A stretch of DNA of 64,000 nucleotides from Georgenia muralis (GTDB taxonomy: Bacteria > Actinomycetota > Actinomycetes > Actinomycetales > Actinomycetaceae): contig NZ_RKRA01000001.1 in the NCBI RefSeq assembly GCF_003814705.1, positions 682,001 through 746,000 on the forward strand. The letters are read 5' to 3'. Shown piece after piece: positions 45,330 through 53,712 of this stretch. The first letter of the stretch is position 1, and each line of letters starts with the position of its first letter. The translations under genes were made by a program, and so were the position numbers. The notes below the pieces were generated by a model, which was not told the origin of the DNA, searched no databases, and saw only the letters and a program-made list of their open reading frames with translations.

Positions 45330-45420
45330 CCCCGTACGCACCCTGACCTGGGCCGATATTCGCCGCCATGGTGCGTACGGGGTGCGTACGGGGTGCGTAC
45401 GGGGTCAGGCACCCCGTACG
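45330..45420. repeat. GGTGCGTACGG iterons and hairpin, oriT candidate
   Basis: Three perfect 11-bp direct repeats GGTGCGTACGG occupy 45370-45402. CGTACGGGGT (45396-45405) and ACCCCGTACG (45411-45420) form a perfect 10-bp stem with a 5-nt loop. A further inverted copy, CCCCGTACGCACC, lies at 45330-45342. Iterons plus a hairpin 325-415 bp upstream of a relaxase gene are a common oriT layout. Confidence 0.6.
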
Positions 45421-45520
45421 TTCTCGGCAACGCACCAGCGCGAGAGTAAGACCCATGCAACTCGCGATCACACAGGCGAGCCGGACGCCGGCAACGCGAG
45501 GCACGCCGACGCCGGCCACC

Positions 45521-45740
45521 GCGGGGAAGAGAGCGGTGGTGATGAGTCATCACGACCGCGGACACGCCGCCGGGCGGGCAGGCGACCCGTTTCCGTAGAG
45601 ACGCACCTCGGGGGAAGGGAAGGTGGTGACGACTCGTCACCACCGCGGACACGGCCACCATCCCCGGCAACTGTGCTTCGGTGGAGCCGGCAACCTCGGG
45701 GGAAGAGGACGGTGGTGGGGAGTCCTCACGACCACGTCGG
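45521..45740. repeat. Three spaced 45-bp repeats, each with a central palindrome
   Basis: Copies at 45521-45565, 45608-45652 and 45696-45740 (spacing 87 and 88 bp) share GGGGAAGRG-N-GGTGGTG and a central dyad. The dyads are GTGATGA-G-TCATCAC in copy 1, GGTGGTGACGA-C-TCGTCACCACC (perfect 11+1+11) in copy 2, and GTGGGGA-G-TCCTCAC with one mismatch in copy 3. The even spacing of about eight helical turns suggests ordered binding of a dimeric protein. Confidence 0.8.
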
Positions 45741-45855
45741 GCGTTCACCTCTCGTCGTTGCTGCAGTCACGAGGAGCGAGTGACTCGACATTTCGGCGGT
45801 CACCGGGACGGGTGCTGCGTCGTGACCTTCAAAGACGAGACGCCGCGCGCGGCCT

Positions 45856-46068
45856 TCACCGCGTCGTCGGGATCTTGATGACGAGCGCCCGGCGGAGCTC
45901 CTCGAGGTCGACCCGGATGACGCGGCCGACCTTGTACCCGGTGACCGTGCCGTCGGCGATGCGTCGCCGGATCGTCTTGGTACAGACGCTGAACTCTGCT
46001 GCGGCGTCGGAGAGCGCGACGAGCTTGCCGCTCGGCACCCGCGTGGTCGCCCGCCGGTTCGTGGTCAT
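45856..46068 (-). CDS. Excisionase / MerR-like HTH protein
   Basis: A 70-residue protein with a helix-turn-helix of the excisionase family: LVALSDAAAEFSVCTKTIRR RIADGT, then VTGYKVGRVIRVDLEELRRA. ATG at 46068 has AGGAGG. It lies 35 bp downstream of the integrase gene on the same strand, so it is likely co-expressed and sets the direction of recombination. It could also regulate the repeats just downstream. Confidence 0.85.
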   Translation of the reverse strand: MTTNRRATTRVPSGKLVALSDAAAEFSVCTKTIRRRIADGTVTGYKVGRVIRVDLEELRRALVIKIPTTR

Positions 46069-46103
46069 CTCGTTCCTCCTGGTCGTGTCGAACGCACCGT
46101 CCG

Positions 46104-47414
46104 TCACATCTGAGGTGTGCGCCCTGCCCCTTCGGGCCCTCCCTGTCCGCTTGAGCCCACCGACCGCGCACCCCCTTCGACGCCCGTCGCACGCCGAGCA
46201 CGCCGCTGGGCGAGCTCGTCGGTGAAGGCGGCCCCCACCTTCTCGGCGATGGCGTGGCGACGTTCCTCGTCACCGATGTGCTGATAGCGGAGCGCGATGG
46301 TGGGGTTCTTGTGGCCCGCGATCGCCATGAGCTCAGCCAACGTCGCACCCGAACGAGCGGCCCACGTCAGCGCCGTGTGCCGCAGGTCGTGGATGTGCAG
46401 GTCGTCCAGTCCCACCTGCTTGCGCACGGTCTGCCAGTTCGACTCGACGACGGACGCGTGCAGCACCGCGCCTTTCCGTCCGACGAAGACGAAGCCGTCG
46501 TCACCGGGCTGTGCGTGCTTCTCGAGGTGAGCCTGCAGGATCGGCACGACGAACGACGGGATGGCGACGTCCCTCCGGGATGCCTTCGTCTTGGGTTCTC
46601 CGATCTCGTTGAACCTGCCACGGACCCTGTTGTTGGCCGCGGTGCCCCGTACCTGCACGACGGCGCGTGCCGGGTCGTCCAGGTGCAGGTGCCGGCGCCG
46701 CAATGCCCGCAGCTCACCGTGACGCAGCCCGGTGGTCGCCGCCAACGGCACCAGTGCTGCCAGGTAGTCCGGCATCAGCTCGTGCAACGTCCACATCTGC
46801 TCCGGTGTCAGCACCACGGGCTCGTGGACGGCGTCGTACCGCAGTGCCCCCTTGACGCGGGCCGGCGAGGTGTCAAGGAGGTCGTGGTCGACGGCGTCGT
46901 TCAGCACCGAGGACAGCACCTGGTAGGCGGAGAACGCCGCGCCACGACCTTCGCCCTTGCGCTGTGCGGCCCTGGCCTCGGCGGCCAGCTGCGCCCGCAT
47001 CTTTGTGTACCAGTTGGTGATGTCCAGCCGCGACAGGTCCCGCAGCGGGATGTCTCCGAGATCGGGCAGCACGCGTCTGCGCAGTGTCTGCTCGTACCGA
47101 TAGCGGGTCGAGGGGCGCAGCTGTTTGCCGGCGATCGATCGCTCCGCCCACTCGGCGAACGTGATCCCGCGCTGGGCAGCCAGCCGCGCGCGGCGCTCCC
47201 GGTCGCGCGGTGGGGTCCACAGGTCGCGGTCGATCAGGAGCCGCTCGGCGTTGAGCCAGGCCTCGGCGGCCATCTTGTCGCCGAAGTTGCGCGAGTGGCG
47301 CATCAGGTCGGGCCCGGTGTAGCGGGCGCGCCAGCCGGTGACCGCTCCAGCCTGCTGGCTCCTGCGTCGCTCCAGCTCGCCGAAGGTCCGCTTTCGTCCT
47401 TGCTTCTCGGTCAT
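46104..47414 (-). CDS. Tyrosine site-specific integrase
   Basis: A 436-residue phage/ICE-type integrase. It has an N-terminal arm-binding segment (GWRARYTGPDLMRHSRNFGD), a SAM-like core-binding domain (TFAEWAERSIAGKQLRPSTR YRYEQTL), and a catalytic domain with Arg in TTGLRHGELRALRRRHL, HxxR in LHIHDLRHTALTWAARSG, and H...Y in IAGHKNPTIALRYQHIGDEE. All catalytic residues are present. ATG at 47414 has GGAGG seven bases upstream. The TGGGGGAA pair lies 114 bp upstream of it. Confidence 0.92.
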   Translation of the reverse strand: MTEKQGRKRTFGELERRRSQQAGAVTGWRARYTGPDLMRHSRNFGDKMAAEAWLNAERLLIDRDLWTPPRDRERRARLAAQRGITFAEWAERSIAGKQLRPSTRYRYEQTLRRRVLPDLGDIPLRDLSRLDITNWYTKMRAQLAAEARAAQRKGEGRGAAFSAYQVLSSVLNDAVDHDLLDTSPARVKGALRYDAVHEPVVLTPEQMWTLHELMPDYLAALVPLAATTGLRHGELRALRRRHLHLDDPARAVVQVRGTAANNRVRGRFNEIGEPKTKASRRDVAIPSFVVPILQAHLEKHAQPGDDGFVFVGRKGAVLHASVVESNWQTVRKQVGLDDLHIHDLRHTALTWAARSGATLAELMAIAGHKNPTIALRYQHIGDEERRHAIAEKVGAAFTDELAQRRARRATGVEGGARSVGSSGQGGPEGAGRTPQM

Positions 47415-47952
47415 GGGTGTGCCTCCACCCATCAGGTGTCCCGCCCGGACCTCCTCTGGTGGGGGAATCGCACACCCGACAGCGCCGACGACCTGGGCTC
47501 CGGCCTGCGCAGACGGACCGAAATCTGTGGGGGAACTGTGGGGGAATGACGTGCCCTGAGAGGGCCTTTCAGTCCACCTGGGTCCCCGACGGAAGAGTCT
47601 GTCGTCGCAGGTCAGGCGGCATCTCCGCCGATCCGGCGATCAGCGGGACACCGCGAAAAATCTCAGACGTTGAGCACGAGCGCTCCCGGATCAGGCGGGC
47701 CGCGGTCCGGCCCGGTAGGTGACCGCCACACCGAACCACGTCCCACGGCTCGGGGGCAGCTGAACCACCGGTCTTCTCACCCATCGAGACGCGGGCACGC
47801 CGCTCACCGCCCGCCGGCGCCGCCGAGAGCCGGGCGCGGAAGCCGCCGGACGCCTGCCGATGCACGTGGACGCGCACGATCCTGCGGGTCCCTGCCGCTG
47901 CAGGGCCGCGGGCTGAGACACTGGTCACACCGCTGCCACCCCAGGAGGATCC
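47415..47952. other. Element-chromosome junction, gene-free
   Basis: Contains three TGGGGGAA motifs (near 47460, 47528, 47539) and a small GCCCT-GAG-AGGGC hairpin followed by CTTTC (47553-47570). A 10-bp word CAGACGTTGA at 47664 also occurs at 27242 near the left end; this may be chance. GC rises to core level from about 47690. Promoter of rocD expected at the right side. Confidence 0.5.
47528..47546 (+). other. Candidate right att/integrase arm site
   Basis: TGGGGGAAC at 47528 and TGGGGGAA at 47539, 11 bp apart, mirror the left-end pair in spacing and orientation; only the two bases between the motifs differ (TG versus CA). A single extra copy lies near 47460. Confidence 0.5.
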
Positions 47953-49290
47953 GTGCTCGACCCCCGCCAGGCGCCCCCCACCCTCTCGGCGCCGCACCGC
48001 TCCGCCACCCCGGACGACGCCGCCCGGCACACCCCGGACGACGCCACCCGACCGGCGTCGCACTCCCACGCCCCGGGGCGCCACGCCGCCCCGCCGAGCT
48101 CGCTCGCCCCGAACTACCACCCGCTCCCCATCGTCCTGCACTCAGGCGAGGGGTCGTGGGTGACCGACGTCGACGGCCGCCGCTACCTCGACTGTCTCGC
48201 CGGCTACTCCGCCCTCAACTTCGGCCACCGCCACCCCGCGCTCGTCGAGGCCGCCAAGACCCAGCTGGACCGGATCACCCTGACCTCGCGCGCCTTCGAC
48301 CACGACCTCCTCCTGCGGTTCTCGGACGCCGTCACGACGCTGACCGGCACGGAGATGCTGCTGCCGATGAACACCGGTGCCGAGGCGGTCGAGACGGCGG
48401 TCAAGGCCGCCCGCAAGTGGGGCTACGAGGTCAAGGGCGTGCCCGACGGCGAGGCGACGATCGTCGTCGCCGAGGGGGCGTTCCACGGCCGGACGACGAC
48501 GATCGTCTCGATGAGCTCCGACCCCGAGACGCGCGACGGGTTCGGCCCCTACACCCCGGGCTTCCGGATCGTGCCGTACGGCGACGCGGACGCCGTCGCC
48601 GCGGCCATCGACGAGACGACGGTCGCGGTCCTCGTCGAGCCGGTGCAGGGTGAGTCGGGCGTGATCATCCCGCCGGCGGACTACCTGCCGAGGCTGCGGA
48701 ACCTGTGCGACGGCGCGAACGTCCTGCTGGTCCTCGACGAGATCCAGTCCGGTCTGGGCCGCACGGGGACCACCCTCGCCCAGGAGGTCGCGGGGGTGCG
48801 GGCCGACCTCACCACGCTGGGGAAGGCGCTCGGCGGCGGGATCCTGCCGGTGTCCGCGGTCGTGGGCCGGCGCGACGTCCTGGAGGTCCTCTCCCCCGGC
48901 ACGCACGGCTCGACGTTCGGCGGCAACCCGCTGGCCTGCGCGGTCGGCCTGGCCGTGGTGGACCTGCTCGCACCGGGCGACCTGCAGGCCCGGGCCCGCG
49001 AGCTCGGCGCCGAGCTCACCACGCGGCTGGAGGACCTCGTGGCCGAGGGGCTGCTCGCCGAGGTGCGCACGATCGGGCTCTGGGCGGGCCTGGACGTCCA
49101 GCCGGCGCTGGGCCTGAGCGGACGGGCGACGTCGGAGCGCCTGGCCGCGTGCGGCGTCCTCACCAAGGACACCCACGGGAACACGCTGCGGCTGGCCCCA
49201 CCCCTGACGATCTCGCGCGGGGACATGCACCTCGCGCTGGACACCCTCGCGGAGGTGCTGCGGGAGGAGGCCCGCGAGGCGGGCCGCTGA
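47953..49290 (+). CDS. rocD: Ornithine--oxo-acid transaminase
   Basis: A 445-residue class-III PLP aminotransferase. Substrate/PLP elements: LDCLAGYSALNFGHRHPALV, MNTGAEAVETAVKAARKWGY, AEGAFHGRTTT, LDEIQSGLGRTG (Asp262) and TLGKALGGG with Lys291 as Schiff-base residue. The GAEAVETAVKxAR pattern is typical of RocD. It converts ornithine and 2-oxoglutarate to glutamate semialdehyde and glutamate. GTG at 47953 with AGGAGG adds a 50-residue polar leader. No arginine-pathway neighbours. Confidence 0.9.
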   Translation: MLDPRQAPPTLSAPHRSATPDDAARHTPDDATRPASHSHAPGRHAAPPSSLAPNYHPLPIVLHSGEGSWVTDVDGRRYLDCLAGYSALNFGHRHPALVEAAKTQLDRITLTSRAFDHDLLLRFSDAVTTLTGTEMLLPMNTGAEAVETAVKAARKWGYEVKGVPDGEATIVVAEGAFHGRTTTIVSMSSDPETRDGFGPYTPGFRIVPYGDADAVAAAIDETTVAVLVEPVQGESGVIIPPADYLPRLRNLCDGANVLLVLDEIQSGLGRTGTTLAQEVAGVRADLTTLGKALGGGILPVSAVVGRRDVLEVLSPGTHGSTFGGNPLACAVGLAVVDLLAPGDLQARARELGAELTTRLEDLVAEGLLAEVRTIGLWAGLDVQPALGLSGRATSERLAACGVLTKDTHGNTLRLAPPLTISRGDMHLALDTLAEVLREEAREAGR

Positions 49291-49321
49291 CGCCGGCGGT
49301 CACGGCGCCGATGCGCCCCGG

Positions 49322-49654
49322 TCAGGCGGGTCGGGGCGCGTACATGATCAGGGCGACCCCGACGAGGCAGACCAGTGCACCCGCGACGTCCCAACGGTCC
49401 GGGCGGAAGCCGTCGACAACCGCCCCCCAGACGAGCGAGCCCGCCACGAACACCCCGCCGTAGGCGGCGAGGACGCGGCCGAAGCTCGCCTCCGGCTGGA
49501 AGGTGGCCACGAGGCCGTAGAGGCCGAGCGCGATCGCACCGAGTCCGACCCACAGCCAGCCTCGGTGCTCACGCACCCCCTGCCAGACCAGCCACGCACC
49601 ACCGATCTCGAGCAGGGCGGCCAGGACGAACAGCAGCATCGAGCGCAGGGGCAT
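49322..49654 (-). CDS. UPF0060 (YnfA-like) small membrane protein
   Basis: A 110-residue four-helix protein: [60 protein letters not shown] and [20 protein letters not shown]. The family resembles small multidrug-resistance exporters but its function is unproven. ATG at 49654 has GGAGA upstream. It is convergent with rocD (31 bp apart). Confidence 0.88.
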   Translation of the reverse strand: MPLRSMLLFVLAALLEIGGAWLVWQGVREHRGWLWVGLGAIALGLYGLVATFQPEASFGRVLAAYGGVFVAGSLVWGAVVDGFRPDRWDVAGALVCLVGVALIMYAPRPA

Positions 49655-49793
49655 GGCGTCTCCTCGTGTCGGCCACGACGGTACCGGGTCCAAATTCCCT
49701 CGACGGCGCCCACCTCGGCGCGCGATGCTCGTCCCATGTTCACCTCGTGATGCAGACGCGCGACCCATCGGCATCGAGGAGAAGGAGGTAGCC

Positions 49794-49919
49794 GTGCGAG
49801 CTCCCAAGAAGGTGAGCCCGGCCGGGAAGCAGCCGCCCGGGCAGCGCCGGTCGCAGGGCTTCGTGCCCCACGAGACCCGCGCCCAGCCGGCCCGGCAGTG
49901 GCACGCCCGCCGCACGTAG
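49794..49919 (+). CDS. Very small basic protein (41 aa), hypothetical
   Basis: GTG at 49794 is preceded by an excellent AAGGAGGTA site. The product [20 protein letters not shown] then [20 protein letters not shown] is short, basic and without hydrophobic segments. It is followed by a hairpin (49963-49985). The ribosome-binding site and terminator support real expression; no function can be suggested. Confidence 0.5.
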   Translation: MRAPKKVSPAGKQPPGQRRSQGFVPHETRAQPARQWHARRT

Positions 49920-49962
49920 CCCGGCAGGCCCGGCCGGCCGAGAGCGGTCCGGCACGAAGGAT

Positions 49963-49985
49963 GGCCCCGTCGCACGGGCGGGGCC
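49963..49985. terminator. Hairpin between convergent genes
   Basis: GGCCCCG (49963-49969) pairs with CGGGGCC (49979-49985), with an inner CCGT/ACGG pairing. It lies between the 41-aa gene and the convergent membrane protein gene ending at 50003. Confidence 0.6.
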
Positions 49986-50002
49986 GTCCGACGGCGAGCG
50001 CG

Positions 50003-50731
50003 TCAGCGGGGCAGCAGACCACCCGGCAGGGCCGACAGGACGAACGGCAGCACGGTGACGCTGACGAGGAAGGCCCAGCCGCCGGTGAGCCGCCGCCGGA
50101 CGGGCAGGGGCGACCGCGACCACAGCGGCGCCGGCTCCAGCAGCACGAACACCAGCCAGACCGGAGCCGCGGCGACGGCGAGCCAGAACCACGCCCACCT
50201 CGTCGCCAGGCGGGGCTCGGGGCCGAGGACCAGCACCAGCAGGGCCGCGAGCGCCACGGCCGACCACACCGGACCGGCATCGTCCCGTTCGACGAAGGCG
50301 AACGGCTCGGTCTGCACCAGGACGCCGCCGTCCCTGGCGGCCGCGAGGATGGTGAGCCCCTCGTCCTCCTCGCCGGGCACCGTGCTGAACCAGTAGGTCG
50401 CCCAGAAGGTCCGCCCGTCGGTGGTCCACTGCACCTCGGCCTCGCCGGAGGTGACGGACTGCGGGTCGGGACGCTCGATGGTCAGGCTCATCACCTCACC
50501 GACCGCCAGGTCGGTGAGGAGGTCACCGGTGGACCGCTCGACCGGGCCCCCTGCGGTCTGCGCCCACGCGAGGAGCAGGCCGACCGCCACGAGGACCCGC
50601 ACGAGCACCGATCCCGCGCGGGCCGGGCCAGCGGGCGGGGCCGCACCACCGAGGTGCGCCGGCGCACCGTCGAGGTGCCCGGCCGCTCCGCCGGTGCGGG
50701 CCGCCCGGGCTTCCCCGGGTCTGTCCTCCAT
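50003..50731 (-). CDS. Membrane protein, hypothetical
   Basis: A 242-residue protein with an N-terminal hydrophobic helix (AGSVLVRVLVAVGLLLAWAQ), an extracytoplasmic part of about 90 residues (TDLAVGEVMSLTIERPDPQS, TTDGRTFWATYWFSTVPGEE), and three C-terminal helices (VWSAVALAALLVLVLGPEPR onward). No family recognised. ATG at 50731 is the first plausible start for the helix; upstream sequence overlaps the divergent frameshifted gene. Confidence 0.7.
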   Translation of the reverse strand: MEDRPGEARAARTGGAAGHLDGAPAHLGGAAPPAGPARAGSVLVRVLVAVGLLLAWAQTAGGPVERSTGDLLTDLAVGEVMSLTIERPDPQSVTSGEAEVQWTTDGRTFWATYWFSTVPGEEDEGLTILAAARDGGVLVQTEPFAFVERDDAGPVWSAVALAALLVLVLGPEPRLATRWAWFWLAVAAAPVWLVFVLLEPAPLWSRSPLPVRRRLTGGWAFLVSVTVLPFVLSALPGGLLPR

Positions 50732-50804
50732 CCCACGACCGTAGCCGACGGGATGGGGAGTTCTCCCCATGTCACGGGGGCAGATTCTCCGCCAGGATGA
50801 GCCG

Positions 50805-51539
50805 GTGAGCACGCTCCGGGTCGACGAGCCCCGCCCCGCGCCCTCCCCGGTGCACGTCACGCTCGACGTCGCGGCGTGGCCGACCTCGCCCCCGCGTTCG
50901 TCGCCGGCCTGGTCCTGGTCGCCGCGCCGGGCCTGCGCATCCGTGTCAGCGCCACCCTCGGCGGCGTGGCGCTGACCCAGGTGGTCGCCTGGGACGGCGA
51001 CAAGGCGGTCGCCCTGTCGCGCCGTCGCCGCTCGACCGGGGCGCTGACCGCCGCGGGAGCCGTCGCGCGCGACCTCGTAGTCGACGTTGACGTCGGCGTG
51101 GAGCGGGTCGGACCCGTCGGGCACCCGGCGCCCGCCCCCACCCACCGGGCGGTCTGGCTCTGGACCAGCTCCGAGGCGCCGCCTCCGCCGCCGACCTCGA
51201 GCGCGAGGCCGACCGGCTCCGCGCCGAGATGGCCGCCCTGCCGGGCGTGTGCGACGCGGACGTCGTCGTCGAGCAGGACGAGAAGTCGGGCCGGGCCGTG
51301 CGGGGCACCGTCACCGCCCCGGGCGACGCCACCGCGCTCCTCGGCCTGCTCGACCGCGCCACCGAGCCCGGCTGGGACACCGAGCGTTCGTCCCGCAGGC
51401 GGTCGAGGTCCGCGTGGTCGGGGACGACGGCGCCACCCTCGACGCCACCGACCTCGGCCTGCCCGGACCGGCCGCCACGCCCACCGGGTTGCACGAGCAC
51501 TACGGCCCACCGGCGGCGGACCCGGACCTCGAGGGCTGA
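50805..51539 (+). pseudogene. Frameshifted gene of unknown family
   Basis: GTG at 50805 begins VSTLRVDEPRPAPSPVHVTL, but meaningful protein continues in other frames: LAPAFVAGLVLVAAPGLRIR and GGVALTQVVAWDGDKAVALS (to about 51050), then GLALDQLRGAASAADLEREA and AALPGVCDADVVVEQDEKSG (51140-51390), and finally VEVRVVGDDGATLDATDLGL to a stop at 51539. Three frame changes are needed, from real decay or sequence errors. The last part resembles nothing I can name. It is convergent with the universal stress gene, 4 bp apart. Confidence 0.5.
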
Positions 51540-51543
51540 GCGG

Positions 51544-52467
51544 CTACTGGTTCCAGGGCACGTCGGTCGGTGCGGCGCCCTCGTCGGCGCTGCGCGACGG
51601 CACGACCATGACCGGGCACACGGCGTGGTGGAGAACGGCCTGGCTCGTCGAGCCCAGGAGCAGCCCGGCGAAGCCGCCGCGGCCGCGCGAGCCGACGACC
51701 ACCAGTTCCACGGCGGTGGAGAACTCGGCCATGAGCGCGGCGGCGTTGCCGTCCAGCGCGTGCTGGCGCACGCGGACGTCCCGGTCGCCCACCGCGGCCT
51801 TGACCGCGACACCCAGACCCTCACGGACGTCCGCGAGCACCTCGTCGCGGTCGACGGCGGCCGGCAGCCAGGCCATGGCGCCCGCACCGGTCGCGATCGG
51901 CACGGCGGCGACGGCGCTGAGCTCGGCGTCCCAGACGATCGCCTCGTCGACGGCTCGCCGCAGGGCGATGCGGGCGGACTCCGAGCCGTCCACCCCGACG
52001 ACGATGCGCCGTACCGGCAGGAAGGACCGCGCGGGCGACAGCGGCACGACGACCGTCGGGCAGTGCGCGTGGGCGGGCAGGGCCGAGGACACCGTCCCCA
52101 GCAGCCGGTCGGTGAACCCGCCGCCGCCGCGGGTGCCGACGACGACGAGCGCGGCCTCGCGCGAGAGGTCCACGAGCACCCCGGCCGGGTCGCCGGTCTC
52201 GAGGGAGGACGTCACCCGGAGCCCGGAGTCCGCGGTGCGGGCGACGGCCTCGTCGACCACCGCCTGCGCACCCTGCTGGATGGCGGTGTCGTCCATCGCG
52301 GCGTAGCCGCCGTCGAGCGAGGCCGCGGTGAAGGACGGCAACGCGTACGCGCAGACCACGTGGAGCCGGTGCCCGGTCCGGGACGCCTCGGCAACGGCCC
52401 AGTCGACGGCGGCGAGGCTCGCCTCGGACCCGTCGACCCCGACGACGATGACCTTCTCGTGCGACAT
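51544..52467 (-). CDS. Tandem UspA-domain universal stress protein
   Basis: A 307-residue protein with two UspA domains. The first is KVIVVGVDGSEASLAAVDWA ... VVVGTRGGGGFTDRLLGTVS; the second is RRIVVGVDGSESARIALRRA ... VVVGSRGRGGFAGLLLGSTS. Both keep the G-2x-G-9x-G(S/T) ATP-binding pattern. Such tandem Usps are abundant in actinobacteria and are induced by hypoxia or stationary phase. ATG at 52467 has GGGGAGAG. Confidence 0.92.
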   Translation of the reverse strand: MSHEKVIVVGVDGSEASLAAVDWAVAEASRTGHRLHVVCAYALPSFTAASLDGGYAAMDDTAIQQGAQAVVDEAVARTADSGLRVTSSLETGDPAGVLVDLSREAALVVVGTRGGGGFTDRLLGTVSSALPAHAHCPTVVVPLSPARSFLPVRRIVVGVDGSESARIALRRAVDEAIVWDAELSAVAAVPIATGAGAMAWLPAAVDRDEVLADVREGLGVAVKAAVGDRDVRVRQHALDGNAAALMAEFSTAVELVVVGSRGRGGFAGLLLGSTSQAVLHHAVCPVMVVPSRSADEGAAPTDVPWNQ

Positions 52468-52570
52468 GGACTCTCCCCGGCGGTGGTTCGTCGATCCGTT
52501 GCCCACATTGTGCCCCTCCCCGTCCGGGGGACGTGGGGTTTCGCCTGGCGGTTCGGGTGCGGCCTCGCCG

Positions 52571-52796
52571 CCCGCAACCCAGCGACTCAGTCGCGAACGG
52601 TCGAGCGAGCACCTCCCGGGGTGACTCAGCGGCACCGTCCCCACGCGCTCGACCCGACACCCACGACTTCACCGCACCCCGAGCCCGCAACCCAGCGACT
52701 CTGTCGCGAACGGTCGAGCGAGCACCTCCCGGGGTGACTCAGCGGCACCGTCCCCACGCGCTCGACCCGACACCCACGACTTCACCGAACCCCGCG
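52571..52796. repeat. 113-bp tandem direct duplication
   Basis: Copy 1 (52571-52683) and copy 2 (52684-52796) are almost identical, differing by A/T at one hairpin loop base and a few bases at the end. Each contains the palindrome GCGACT-C-AGTCGC (copy 2 GCGAC-TCT-GTCGC). No coding sequence. It fills the intergenic space between the Usp and NlpC/P60 genes. Confidence 0.9.
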
Positions 52797-52820
52797 TCAC
52801 CGCCGGGCGTACGACGACGG

Positions 52821-52851
52821 CGGCCCGCCCCTCACGAGGAGGGACGGGCCG
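52821..52851 (-). terminator. Terminator hairpin of the NlpC/P60 gene
   Basis: CGGCCCGCCCCT (52821-52832) pairs with AGGGACGGGCCG (52840-52851) with one mismatch and a 7-nt loop, 23 bp downstream of the NlpC/P60 stop codon. Confidence 0.7.
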
Positions 52852-52873
52852 TCGGGTGCGGCTGGAGGCTCGC

Positions 52874-53695
52874 TCAGCCGGTGACCCGGATGAAGACGGG
52901 GTTGGACATGTAGATGGGGCTCTCGTACAGCGCGGTGCCCGGGTTGCGGGCCGCGATGTGCTGGCCGTTGCCGGTGTAGATGCCGCTGTGGCCGGGGCCC
53001 CAGATGATGTCGCCGGGACGCGCCTCGGCGGCGGAGACCCGGTAGCCGACGCTGCCCTGGGCGGAGGACGTGCGGGGCAGCGAGATGCCGACCTGCGCGA
53101 AGACGTACTGGATGAAGCCGGAGCAGTCGAAGCCGGCCGGGGTCGCGCCGCCCCAGACGTACGGGACGCCGACGTACTGGCGGGCGATGTTGACGATCTG
53201 CTGTCCGACACCCGAGGCGGCGGCGACCGGGGCGGGCGCCGGCGTCGGGGCGGCCTCGGCGGGGGCCGGAGCAGCGGTCCGGGCGGCGGGCGCCTCGATC
53301 GCTGTGCGCTCGGCGGTGCGCGAAGCCGCGGCGGTGTCGCGCTCGACGACGGGCTCCGGCTCCGGCTCGGGCTCCGGCGGCGGAGGCGGCGGGGTGGCCT
53401 CGGCGGAGGCGACGACGTCGGCGGACCAGGTGATGTCGGCCGGCACGGTGACGGTCGGGGTGGTCACCATCGCGGTGAGCGCCTCGGACGTCGCGGCGGA
53501 GATGTCGACGTTCGGCAGGGCCGAGGTCTGCGGGGCCGCGGAGGCGGAGGTAGCCGCCATCGTCAGGATGAGACCGGAGGAGGCGACGGCGGCGATGCCG
53601 CGGCGCGCGCCCTGGCCGGAGAGGGCCACGGTCAACGGTGTGGAGGGACGGCGGGCCGCACGGTGGCGGGCGCCCTGGGGCGTCATGGTGGTCAC
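52874..53695 (-). CDS. Secreted NlpC/P60 cell-wall endopeptidase
   Basis: A 273-residue exported protein. The N-terminus contains a long signal sequence (VASSGLILTMAATSASAAPQ), then a Pro/Glu-rich spacer of PPPPPPEPEPEPEP type and an Ala/Pro linker. The C-terminal NlpC/P60 domain has Cys in PAGFDCSGFIQYVFAQVG, His in IIWGPGHSGIYTG and a third polar residue in HIAARNPG. It cleaves peptidoglycan stem peptides. Expression is likely controlled by the c-di-AMP riboswitch directly upstream, linking wall hydrolysis to osmotic or cell-cycle signalling. ATG at 53695 or 53686. Confidence 0.92.
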   Translation of the reverse strand: MTTMTPQGARHRAARRPSTPLTVALSGQGARRGIAAVASSGLILTMAATSASAAPQTSALPNVDISAATSEALTAMVTTPTVTVPADITWSADVVASAEATPPPPPPEPEPEPEPVVERDTAAASRTAERTAIEAPAARTAAPAPAEAAPTPAPAPVAAASGVGQQIVNIARQYVGVPYVWGGATPAGFDCSGFIQYVFAQVGISLPRTSSAQGSVGYRVSAAEARPGDIIWGPGHSGIYTGNGQHIAARNPGTALYESPIYMSNPVFIRVTG

Positions 53696-53712
53696 GGATT
53701 ACCTCTCCTGGC

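Larger units (their letters stand above)
45006..45855. other. Noncoding control region of the mobile element
   Basis: About 850 bp between relaxase and excisionase genes contain no credible gene but two families of ordered repeats (45330-45420 and 45521-45740). This is the natural place for oriT and/or a replication origin or partition site of the element. Confidence 0.6.

Noticed and set aside
45521-45740. CRISPR array
   Set aside because: Only three units with 42-43 bp unrelated spacers, strong central palindromes and no cas genes nearby; this fits operator or iteron repeats better.
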